From an uncultured bacterium (GTDB taxonomy: Bacteria > Actinomycetota > Actinomycetes > S36-B12): a stretch of 7,287 bases of DNA. Both the position numbers and the translations under genes were made by a program. The DNA lies in contig CAJAKT010000005.1 in assembly GCA_903940375.1 (NCBI GenBank), positions 1 to 7,287 of the forward strand. The letters run 5' to 3'. Under the pieces are notes generated by a model. The model did no database searches. It was not told the origin of the DNA and saw only the letters and a list, made by a program, of their open reading frames with translations. Each line of letters begins with the position of its first letter. Within the stretch, counting starts at the first letter, position 1. Shown here in pieces: positions 1 through 4,911 of the stretch.

Positions 1-712
1 CCACGCGTGCCTGACCGCCATCGATGCCCGTGCGCAGGCCACCAAGCCGATCCGCGATCAGTCGATCCGCGATCAGTCGATCCGCGATGGTCAGCTCATC
101 GGAGAGCGGCGCGTCGACGCCCTCGTCCACCTGGTGCTCCGCGACGCCGCGACCTCAGCACCAACTGCGATTCGCACCCACGTCGACGTCGTCATCGACC
201 TGCCCACCCTGCTGGGTCTGGCAGAGGAGCCCGCGACCATCAGGGGCGGCGGGCCGGGCGGCCCGGTTCCGGTTGCGGCAGAGGTGATCCGCCAGCTCAT
301 CGCCACGGACGCGACCGCGACCATGCGGCGGCTGGTCTGCGACCCCCTCACCGGCCACCTGCTCGACCGTGGCCGCACCAGCTACCGGGTGCCCGATGCC
401 CTGCGCGCCTACATCGAGGACCGCGACCGCACCTGCCGGTTCCCCGGCTGCCACCGTCGCGCCGGCCTGGCCCAGATCGACCATGCCATCCCCTGGAACG
501 AGGGCGGCGAGACGAGCCGCGCCAACCTAGGTCCCCTGTGCACCCGTCACCATCAGCTCAAGACCCACGCCGGCTGGGTCATCACGACCAGCGCCGCCGA
601 TGGCTCCTGCCGCTGGCGCTCGCCAATGGGATTCGGCTACGAGCAGGCTGCACAACCCCTCCCGGGCACGCCCGACCACATCCGCGCCAGAATCCCCGAC
701 CCCGACCCATAG
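1..712 (+). CDS. DUF222/13E12-type HNH endonuclease, 5'-truncated by window edge
   Basis: The reading frame is open from base 2 to a TAG at 710-712, giving about 236 residues; the true start lies upstream. The C-terminal part is a clear HNH nuclease domain: CRFPGC (about 433-450), then QIDHAIPW, then LCTRHHQLKTHAGW (about 536-577). The two cysteine pairs and the clustered histidines fit a zinc-supported His-Asn-His site that would cut DNA using a divalent metal. The upstream part, with the DARAQA and RRVDALVHLVL segments, matches the tail of the DUF222 domain that precedes HNH in the multicopy 13E12 family of mycobacteria and other actinobacteria. The biological role of this family is not established. 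The segment just before RRVDALV is enlarged by a 15-bp tandem repeat encoding IRDQS twice. The family call is secure; the intact length cannot be judged. Confidence 0.9.
   Translation, partial: HACLTAIDARAQATKPIRDQSIRDQSIRDGQLIGERRVDALVHLVLRDAATSAPTAIRTHVDVVIDLPTLLGLAEEPATIRGGGPGGPVPVAAEVIRQLIATDATATMRRLVCDPLTGHLLDRGRTSYRVPDALRAYIEDRDRTCRFPGCHRRAGLAQIDHAIPWNEGGETSRANLGPLCTRHHQLKTHAGWVITTSAADGSCRWRSPMGFGYEQAAQPLPGTPDHIRARIPDPDP
49..88 (+). repeat. 15-bp in-frame tandem repeat, 2 perfect copies plus a partial third
   Basis: The unit gatccgcgatcagtc occurs perfectly at 49-63 and 64-78. A third copy at 79-88 keeps the first 10 bases and then diverges. The unit is five codons long, so it inserts the pentapeptide IRDQS twice, followed by IRDG, without breaking the HNH endonuclease frame. 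It falls in the variable stretch between the DUF222 helices that usually precedes an R-AD-AL-type motif, where extra length should be tolerated. Confidence 0.95.
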
Positions 713-739
713 ACGCATGTCAGGGGGCAGCCCTATGGT
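710..739 (+). promoter_or_regulatory. possible promoter for the 68-residue membrane protein
   Basis: The 121-bp gap between the HNH gene and the next start contains a -10-like TATGGT at 734-739. An 18-bp spacer upstream is tagacg (710-715), which matches four of six bases of TTGACA. This would give a leader of roughly 90 nt ending in the purine-rich stretch before the ATG at 834. The match is weak and based on motif reading only. Confidence 0.25.
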
Positions 740-833
740 CAGCAGGTGCTCGAGGGGCACAAGTGACAGGACTGATTCGACGAGTCGGAAGTTACGAGGA
801 GTCGGAGGCCAAGAGGAGAAAGGCGGTGCCGCT

Positions 834-1040
834 ATGACCGGACGGGCGATCATCGTGCTCGCGGTCCTCGCTACCGCGTGCCTGGCCCTCGGCGCCCGTC
901 TTCTCGATGCCCCGACCAAGCCGACCCTTGTCGTCGCCGTGCTCTGCCTGCTTGTCGGCACGGGGCTGGCCGCGATGGCCGTGGCGGGCGCCTGGCGTCC
1001 GGTCTCCCGCGCGTCCGAGACATCGGCCGACAACCACTAG
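834..1040 (+). CDS. small two-helix membrane protein, family not recognised
   Basis: This is a 68-residue protein. The ATG at 834 is chosen because a purine-rich gaggagaaagg lies at 813-823, about 10 nt upstream, and because hydrophobic coding begins exactly there; the open frame further upstream (from 600) overlaps the HNH gene and has no coherent composition. Two membrane segments are visible, residues 4-22 (small-residue and leucine rich) and 31-53, joined by a short loop ARLLDAPTKP. The C-terminal tail (about 54-68) is polar and contains two Arg early on and acidic residues at the end. With a short N-terminus, a hairpin topology with both ends on one side is likely. I recognise no domain and cannot assign a function. 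It is on the same strand as the HNH gene but 121 bp away, so it may have its own promoter. Confidence 0.7.
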   Translation: MTGRAIIVLAVLATACLALGARLLDAPTKPTLVVAVLCLLVGTGLAAMAVAGAWRPVSRASETSADNH

Positions 1041-1052
1041 GTCACCGCACTG

Positions 1053-1114
1053 CTCACCGGCCTGCCACTCACCCAGCCGACTACTCACCGGCCTGCCACT
1101 CACCCAGCCGGCTA
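1053..1114. repeat. 31-bp tandem duplication spanning the DUF2461 stop codon
   Basis: Two head-to-tail copies lie at 1053-1083 and 1084-1114, identical at 30 of 31 bases (the difference is a/g at 1080 versus 1111). Each copy ends in cta, the complement of TAG. The inner one (1112-1114) is the stop codon of the minus-strand DUF2461 gene, so the repeat covers the stop and 59 bp of its 3' flank. Each copy contains a short ccggc...gccgg-type inverted repeat (perfect five base pairs in the second copy, weaker in the first) with a long loop and no T-run, so it is a poor terminator candidate. It fills most of the convergent gap with the small membrane protein gene. Confidence 0.93.
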
Positions 1115-1777
1115 CTCGCCCTGGCCGGGCTCCGTCGCCGGACCCACATAGTCGGCCAGCCACTCGACCAGCGGGCGCATCCCCCGCCAGCCCGAACGCA
1201 CCGTGGTCAATGCCTTCCGGGTGCCGAGGGCCGGGCTGAACGGGAGCTTCCGCGAGACCATCACCGCACGATTGCGCAGCAGCTCGATGCGCGGGTGATC
1301 AGCCTCGTACCCGCGCGGGCGCGTCTTGACCGGGCGCCCGTCGATCTCCCAGGTGCGGGCCATGCCCGCCAGGATGCGCTCGAGTTCGGCACCGGCCGGT
1401 CCCTCGACCGACTGCCGATAGCGCGCGATCTGCTGACCCTCAGACGCATACCAGCCGCCGGCGATCATCAGCCCCGATGCGGAGACCTGCACGTAATAGC
1501 CCATGCCGTCCTCGACCGCGACGAACCCACCCTGATGGTCCTTGAGCGGAGTCTTGTCCTTGCTGAACCGGGCATCGCGATACGGCCGATAGATGTGCGG
1601 CTCACCGAACTCGTCACGGAGTTCGTCCAGGAGCGCCACGAGCGGCTCGCGAACGTACGTCGTGTACTCGGCCTTGTGCTCGTTCCACCACACCTTGGTG
1701 TTGTTGTCCGCCAATGCCTCGTAGAAGTCGAACGCCTCCGCGGGAAAACCCTCGAACCGGGCTGCACTCGTTGCCAT
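1112..1777 (-). CDS. DUF2461 (TIGR02453-type) protein
   Basis: The protein has 221 residues, the usual length for the DUF2461 family. Recognisable segments are FPAEAFDFYEAL (about 11-22), the family signature RPYRDARFSKDKTP (64-77) followed by KDHQGGF, YYVQVSASGLMIAGGWY (94-110), and KTRPRGY with DHPRIELLRNR (151-170). The family is cytosolic and has no established biochemical function. The ATG at 1775-1777 has an AGGA ribosome-binding site (1785-1788, minus strand) with a 7-nt spacer, and the conserved N-terminal segment begins right after it. It starts 16 bp after the lldD stop, so the two genes are probably cotranscribed. The open frame continues upstream into lldD, but that extension has no family similarity. 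The stop codon lies in a 31-bp tandem duplication. No signal peptide or membrane segment is seen. Confidence 0.9.
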   Translation of the reverse strand: MATSAARFEGFPAEAFDFYEALADNNTKVWWNEHKAEYTTYVREPLVALLDELRDEFGEPHIYRPYRDARFSKDKTPLKDHQGGFVAVEDGMGYYVQVSASGLMIAGGWYASEGQQIARYRQSVEGPAGAELERILAGMARTWEIDGRPVKTRPRGYEADHPRIELLRNRAVMVSRKLPFSPALGTRKALTTVRSGWRGMRPLVEWLADYVGPATEPGQGE

Positions 1778-1793
1778 GGGGACATCCTGCCCG

Positions 1794-3005
1794 TCAGCGG
1801 AGCGTGACGTAACCGGGATCGAGCTCTGCGATCGAACGCACGCCGAGCAGCTGCATGGTCGTGCGGATCTCCTTCTCCAGGATGGCCACGGTCCGCCGTA
1901 CGCCATCGGCTCCCCCGGCCATGAGGCCGTACAGGTACGCCCGGCCGACGAGTACACCGCGCGCACCGAACGCGCATGCGGCCACGATGTCTGCACCTGA
2001 CGTGATGCCGCCGTCGATGTACACCTCGACCCGATCACCCACCGCCTCGACAACACCGGGCAGCAGTTCAAGGGGCACATTGCCCATGTCGATCTGACGG
2101 CCGCCGTGGTTGGAGAGCACGATGGCATCCGCACCGAGGTCGGCCGCGAGCCGGGCATCCTCGACGGACTGGATGCCCTTGAGGATGAGGCGGCCCGGCC
2201 AGATGCCTCGTAGCCAGGAGATGTGCTCGGGACCGATACTCGGATCGAAGACCTCGGTCAGCAGATCGCCCACCGTGCCACCCGTCGATGTCAGGCTGGC
2301 GAACTCCAATGGCGGTGTCGTCAGGACGTTCGCCCACCATCGTGGATAAAGAGCCATCTGCGCGATGGTCGCAGCGCGCAGCTGCGGCGGGATCGTGAGG
2401 CCATTGCGCACATCACGCAGCCGGATCCCCCCGACCGCGGTGTCGACGGTCAGGATGAGGGTGTCGTAGCCGCTTGCTTCGGCGCGCCTCACCAACGCCT
2501 CGGCAGCCATCCGGTCACGCCACACGTACAGCTGGAACCACCGACGCGTGTCCGGTGCCTCAGCAGCAAGGTCCTCAAGGGACGTGGTGCCGAGCGTCGA
2601 CAGCGCGTAGGGAATCCCCGCATCACCTGCAGCACGAGCAACGGCAGGCTCGCCGACGTGATGCATCATGCGCGTGAACCCCGTCGGGGCGAAGGCGAAC
2701 GGCAGGGCCGAGCGCTCCCCGAGCATCGTCACCGAAGGATCCACGTCGGAAACGTCGCGGAGCACGCGAGGTCGAAACTGCACTCGGGCAAACGCCTGGC
2801 GCGATCTGAGCAGGCTGGTCTCTGTTCCCGCCGCACCGTCAACGTAATCGAAGACCGCACGCGGCACGCGCCGACGGGCACGTGCACGCAGGTCACCGAT
2901 GCTTGCGCAGCGCTCGAGCCGGGCCTGCGCTCGGGAGAGGGCAGGGTCGGGACGGCCGATGAGGGGGGCGAGCTCCTCCCATCGCGGCAGTCGCCTGTTC
3001 ACCAT
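1794..3005 (-). CDS. lldD: FMN-dependent alpha-hydroxy acid dehydrogenase, LldD2-like L-lactate dehydrogenase
   Basis: The protein has 403 residues and the full FMN-dependent alpha-hydroxy acid dehydrogenase barrel. It probably oxidises L-lactate to pyruvate, passing electrons to the quinone pool. Visible landmarks are FDYVDGAAG (52-60), the FMN-site APTGF (106-110), WFQLY (156-160), LTVDTAVGGIRLRDVRNG (185-202), barrel Lys in LILKGIQ (K276), the catalytic SNHGGRQ (H300, R303) and DGGITSGADI (331-340). The whole sequence, including VNRRLPR at the N-terminus and VGRAYLYGLMAGG near the end, closely follows mycobacterial LldD2 as I recall it. Like that protein, it lacks the Arg found after DGG in many family members. 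The ATG at 3005 has GGGAAG (3012-3017) with a 6-nt spacer; the longer open frame overlaps the divergent YbaK-like gene and is discounted. It is first in a unit with the DUF2461 gene. The exact substrate (lactate versus another 2-hydroxy acid) is inferred. Confidence 0.92.
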   Translation of the reverse strand: MVNRRLPRWEELAPLIGRPDPALSRAQARLERCASIGDLRARARRRVPRAVFDYVDGAAGTETSLLRSRQAFARVQFRPRVLRDVSDVDPSVTMLGERSALPFAFAPTGFTRMMHHVGEPAVARAAGDAGIPYALSTLGTTSLEDLAAEAPDTRRWFQLYVWRDRMAAEALVRRAEASGYDTLILTVDTAVGGIRLRDVRNGLTIPPQLRAATIAQMALYPRWWANVLTTPPLEFASLTSTGGTVGDLLTEVFDPSIGPEHISWLRGIWPGRLILKGIQSVEDARLAADLGADAIVLSNHGGRQIDMGNVPLELLPGVVEAVGDRVEVYIDGGITSGADIVAACAFGARGVLVGRAYLYGLMAGGADGVRRTVAILEKEIRTTMQLLGVRSIAELDPGYVTLR

Positions 3006-3055
3006 GATCGGCTTCCCATCGACCCTCTGCTTCGCATCCCGCTGATGTGGTGACG

Positions 3056-3065
3056 ACGATAGCCT
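3056..3065. promoter_or_regulatory. overlapping back-to-back -10 elements, divergent lldD / YbaK-like genes
   Basis: The 66-bp divergent gap contains acgatagcct. Plus-strand TAGCCT (3060-3065) and minus-strand TATCGT (3061-3056) share the central TA. The plus element is 6 nt from the YbaK-like ATG, which has no Shine-Dalgarno, consistent with a leaderless transcript. The minus element would give lldD a leader of about 45 nt, which includes its GGGAAG ribosome-binding site. A minus-strand GTGACC (3085-3080), four of six to TTGACA, lies 18 bp upstream of its -10. No good plus-strand -35 is seen. Assigned by motif reading only. Confidence 0.45.
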
Positions 3066-3071
3066 TCGCGC

Positions 3072-3554
3072 ATGAGTCAGGTCACGGAGCAGCAATCCGT
3101 CATCAAGGTCCGGACTGCCCTGGCACTGCTCGGGGCGCGCGGCGAGGTCCGCGCGCTGGATGACAGCGCCCGCACCGCCAAGGAAGCGGCGGATGCCCTC
3201 GGCATCGAGGTCGGGCAGATCGCCAGCTCGCTCATCTTCCTCGCCGATGGTGAACCCGTCCTCGTCATCGCCTCCGGCGGACATCGGGTCGACACGGTCC
3301 AACTGGCGATGATCCTCGAGGTCAACGACATCACCAAGGCAACCGCGGACGATGTCCGCAAGGCCACCGGGTTCGCGATCGGCGGCGTCGCACCCGTGGG
3401 CCATCCGCATCCGCTGCGCACCATCGTCGACATCGCGCTGTCGCGGTACGACGAGGTCTGGGCCGCTGGCGGCCACCCGCATTATGTGTTCCCCACCAGC
3501 TACGACGAGCTGCTGCGCATCACTGCGGGCGAGGCCGCCGAGGTCGGTGCCTAG
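3072..3554 (+). CDS. YbaK/ProX-like aminoacyl-tRNA deacylase family protein
   Basis: The protein has 160 residues, a free-standing YbaK/EbsC (INS, ProRS editing-like) domain. This family hydrolyses mischarged tRNA in the cytosol, typically Cys-, Ala-, Ser- or Thr-tRNA depending on subgroup. Matching segments are AKEAADALGIEVGQIASSLIF (35-56, split by the helix-strand turn), PVLVIASGGHRVD (62-74), and the GFAIGGVAPVGH loop (100-111), which holds the substrate-pocket GxxxP motif (104-108). The Lys that most active members carry in the QIAKSL-like segment is Ser here (S52), so activity or specificity may differ. The ATG at 3072 is chosen because the family alignment begins just after it and a TAGCCT -10 lies 6 nt upstream; there is no Shine-Dalgarno, suggesting a leaderless mRNA. 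It is divergent from lldD, and a GNAT gene follows 57 bp downstream. Confidence 0.87.
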   Translation: MSQVTEQQSVIKVRTALALLGARGEVRALDDSARTAKEAADALGIEVGQIASSLIFLADGEPVLVIASGGHRVDTVQLAMILEVNDITKATADDVRKATGFAIGGVAPVGHPHPLRTIVDIALSRYDEVWAAGGHPHYVFPTSYDELLRITAGEAAEVGA

Positions 3555-3611
3555 CGACACGACCACTCCTGGGGCACACTGCAAGTCGAGGACAACGGGC
3601 CGGGGGGCCAG

Positions 3612-4121
3612 ATGACAGACGACGTTCGGCTGGTCCGAGCGGTGTCCGCGGATATCGAGCGGGTCGCTGACTTATACGTCGCTGCCCAGCGCCAATCGGG
3701 CGTGATCGGTGCGCCCGGAGCGACGGATGATGACGTGACCAGACGCTGGGTGCGCAAGTGCCTCATCCATGACGAGTTCTGGATCGCCGAGCGAGGACGC
3801 AGGGAGCTCCTCGGCATCGTCGCACTGAGCACCGACCGGCTCGAGATCCTTGCCATCGATCCGGAACAGCGCGGTCAGGGCGTCGGGGCGCTCCTGCTCG
3901 AGCATGCCAAGGAACGGCGTCCACTGAGCTTGCTCGCTCGGATCTCCCGTGACGCCCCGGACACCATCGACTTCCTCACGGAACACGGCTTCGAGCCCGT
4001 GGACGGGGCGCCCAACGCGCACGGGCAGGCCTACGTCGACCTGCACTGGGCAACCAAGGACGCGTCGGCAGAAGAGGACGCGTCGGCAGAAGAGGCGACG
4101 GACGGCTACTCCCCCGCGTAG
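3612..4121 (+). CDS. GNAT-family N-acetyltransferase, substrate unknown
   Basis: The protein has 169 residues and a GNAT fold. The N-terminal VRLVRAVSADIERVADLYVAA (5-25) is the usual strand-helix opening. FWIAER and LLGIVAL (56-72) form the central strands, LEILAIDPEQRGQGVG (77-92) carries the acetyl-CoA pyrophosphate-binding R/Q-x-x-G-x-G motif, and FLTEHGFEPVDG (121-132) is the typical late helix-strand. It would move an acetyl group from acetyl-CoA to an amine; nothing in the sequence names the acceptor. The tail after residue 149 is acidic, built from a perfect 18-bp duplication giving DASAEE twice, and is probably disordered. The ribosome-binding region before ATG 3612 is only G-rich (3603-3607). 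It follows the YbaK-like gene by 57 bp on the same strand and its last 16 bp overlap the convergent VOC gene. Confidence 0.85.
   Translation: MTDDVRLVRAVSADIERVADLYVAAQRQSGVIGAPGATDDDVTRRWVRKCLIHDEFWIAERGRRELLGIVALSTDRLEILAIDPEQRGQGVGALLLEHAKERRPLSLLARISRDAPDTIDFLTEHGFEPVDGAPNAHGQAYVDLHWATKDASAEEDASAEEATDGYSPA
4059..4094 (+). repeat. 18-bp perfect tandem repeat in the GNAT C-terminal tail
   Basis: The unit gacgcgtcggcagaagag occurs perfectly at 4059-4076 and 4077-4094. It is six codons and in frame, encoding DASAEE twice in the acidic tail after the acetyltransferase domain. Perfect identity, including third codon positions, points to a recent duplication rather than selection for the peptide. 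Confidence 0.95.
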
Positions 4122-4582
4122 GCCCGCTTCAGCCCGTCGATGTCGAGCTTGCGCATCTGCATCATCGCCCCCCAGGCCCGCGGGGCCCCCTCGGGATCGT
4201 CACCCGACAGCAGGGCACCGAGGTCGGCGGGCAGCACCTGCCAGCTCACCCCGAAGCGGTCCTTGCACCAGCCGCACATGCTCTCCTCGCCACCATCGGA
4301 TGTGAGCGCATCCCAGACGCGATCGATCTCGTCCTGGTCATCACAGAAGACCTGGAAGGACACGGCCTCGGAGTGCCTGAACTCCGGGCCGCCGTTCAGC
4401 GCGAGGAATGGCCGGCCGAGGATCTCGAAGTCGACGGTGAGCACGCTGCCCGGTGGACGCTGCCCGTCCTCGGGGTAGTGCGACACCGACACGATCCGGG
4501 AGTTCGGGAACACGGAGACGTAGAACTCAGCAGCGTCGTGTCCCTGACCGTCGAACCACAGGCAGGTCGTGATGCCGTTCAT
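4106..4582 (-). CDS. PhnB-like VOC family protein (3-dmu-9_3-mt type)
   Basis: The protein has 158 residues, a normal length for the PhnB-like branch of the vicinal oxygen chelate superfamily. Landmarks are CLWFDGQGHDAAEFY (7-21), VFPNSRI (24-30), FLALNGGPEF (59-68), VSFQVFCDDQDEIDRVWDAL (74-93) and the signature CGWCKDRFGVSWQVLP (103-118). Many members are annotated as 3-demethylubiquinone methyltransferases, but they lack a methyltransferase fold, so that name should not be used; no reaction is established for this branch. ATG 4580-4582 overlaps the ABM gene's stop as ATGA, and GGAAGGA (4590-4596, minus strand) sits 7 nt upstream inside that gene, so translation is probably coupled. The gene's 3' end overlaps the convergent GNAT gene by 16 bp. 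Confidence 0.9.
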   Translation of the reverse strand: MNGITTCLWFDGQGHDAAEFYVSVFPNSRIVSVSHYPEDGQRPPGSVLTVDFEILGRPFLALNGGPEFRHSEAVSFQVFCDDQDEIDRVWDALTSDGGEESMCGWCKDRFGVSWQVLPADLGALLSGDDPEGAPRAWGAMMQMRKLDIDGLKRAYAGE

Positions 4583-4887
4583 CGGCTGGTCCTTCCGTAC
4601 TCACGGTCCACATGCGCAACGCTCACGTGGTATTCCTCATAGAAGTCGGCAATGCCACGGCTCTGGGCCTCGAGGTGCTCCGGGTGCTGGCGCCAGGCCA
4701 GCACCGACTCCTCGTCGGAGAAGTACGCGACCGTGATCCCCTGCCGCGTGACCGGGTCTCGGACGCTGACCATCTCGAGGAATCCGGGCTGCTGGCGGGC
4801 GAGCACCTCCATCCGCTCAGCCATGGCCTCGTACTCGTGGGCATGGTGCTCGGTCCGGCGGGAGGTGAAGACGACGGCGATGGTCAC
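4579..4887 (-). CDS. antibiotic biosynthesis monooxygenase (ABM) domain protein
   Basis: The protein is about 102 residues, one ferredoxin-like ABM domain (PF03992 type). Typical features are the opening TIAVVFTSR strand, the helix with MAERMEVLARQQPGFLEM (22-39), VRDP and GITVAYFSDEESVLAW (50-65), then the HLEAQ helix and the closing strand YHVSVAHVDREY (86-97). The family acts as small dimeric cofactorless oxygenases or haem/quinone-handling proteins; substrate cannot be read here. The GTG at 4885-4887 is preferred because the family's first strand starts immediately after it and no ATG is available before residue 22; the frame is open further upstream but without family similarity and crossing the cruF start. 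A TAGGGT -10-like element lies 7 nt upstream, hinting at a leaderless mRNA. It is followed by the VOC gene with a 4-bp overlap. Confidence 0.8.
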   Translation of the reverse strand: MTIAVVFTSRRTEHHAHEYEAMAERMEVLARQQPGFLEMVSVRDPVTRQGITVAYFSDEESVLAWRQHPEHLEAQSRGIADFYEEYHVSVAHVDREYGRTSR

Positions 4888-4894
4888 GGGGGCA

Positions 4895-4904
4895 ACCCTA
4901 GACT
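4895..4904. promoter_or_regulatory. overlapping back-to-back -10 elements, divergent ABM / cruF genes
   Basis: Only 24 bp separate the GTG of the ABM gene from the ATG of cruF. The centre is accctagact: plus-strand TAGACT (4899-4904) and minus-strand TAGGGT (4900-4895) share the same TA. Each hexamer is exactly 7 nt from its start codon. Neither start has a convincing Shine-Dalgarno (the AGGG inside TAGGGT is the only candidate, for the GTG). Both transcripts would therefore be leaderless and begin at or next to the start codon. A minus-strand CTGACG (4922-4917), four of six to TTGACA, sits 16 bp upstream of the minus -10. No clear plus-strand -35 is seen. Confidence 0.55.
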
Positions 4905-4911
4905 CGGACCC

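Noticed and set aside
1..712. Homing endonuclease or mobile intron carrying the HNH gene
   Set aside because: No intron/intein boundaries or flanking repeats are seen, and DUF222/13E12 genes are ordinary multicopy residents of actinobacterial chromosomes.
720..736. Possible terminator hairpin after the HNH gene (aggg...ccct)
   Set aside because: It has only a four-base-pair stem and no T-run; not enough to call.
7..837. Open frame of 276 codons over the HNH gene
   Set aside because: It is rich in Arg, Pro and His with no domain, and lies in a different frame over clear DUF222/HNH coding sequence; a GC-rich shadow.
1057..1113. Inverted repeats in the 31-bp duplication as a bidirectional terminator
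   Set aside because: Stems are five base pairs or fewer with a loop of about 15 nt and no T-tract on either strand.
878..1807. Plus-strand open frame of 309 codons
   Set aside because: It is antisense to most of the DUF2461 gene and overlaps the small membrane protein; the conserved DUF2461 motifs are on the other strand.
1778..2158. N-terminal extension of the DUF2461 protein into lldD
   Set aside because: It is a shadow of the lldD 3' end; the family N-terminus and an AGGA site support ATG 1777.
2223..3053. Plus-strand open frame of 276 codons
   Set aside because: It is antisense to lldD, whose active-site motifs are complete; composition is that of a shadow frame.
3006..3584. N-terminal extension of lldD upstream of 3005
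   Set aside because: The extension is antisense to the YbaK-like gene, lacks family similarity, and ATG 3005 has a proper ribosome-binding site and LldD2-like N-terminus.
4106..4582. 3-demethylubiquinone methyltransferase activity
   Set aside because: The protein is a VOC-fold PhnB-like member without an S-adenosylmethionine-binding fold; the name is a legacy annotation.
4612..4911. N-terminal extension of cruF back to 4612
   Set aside because: It is antisense to the ABM gene; the CruF protein begins sensibly at 4912 with a promoter element next to it.
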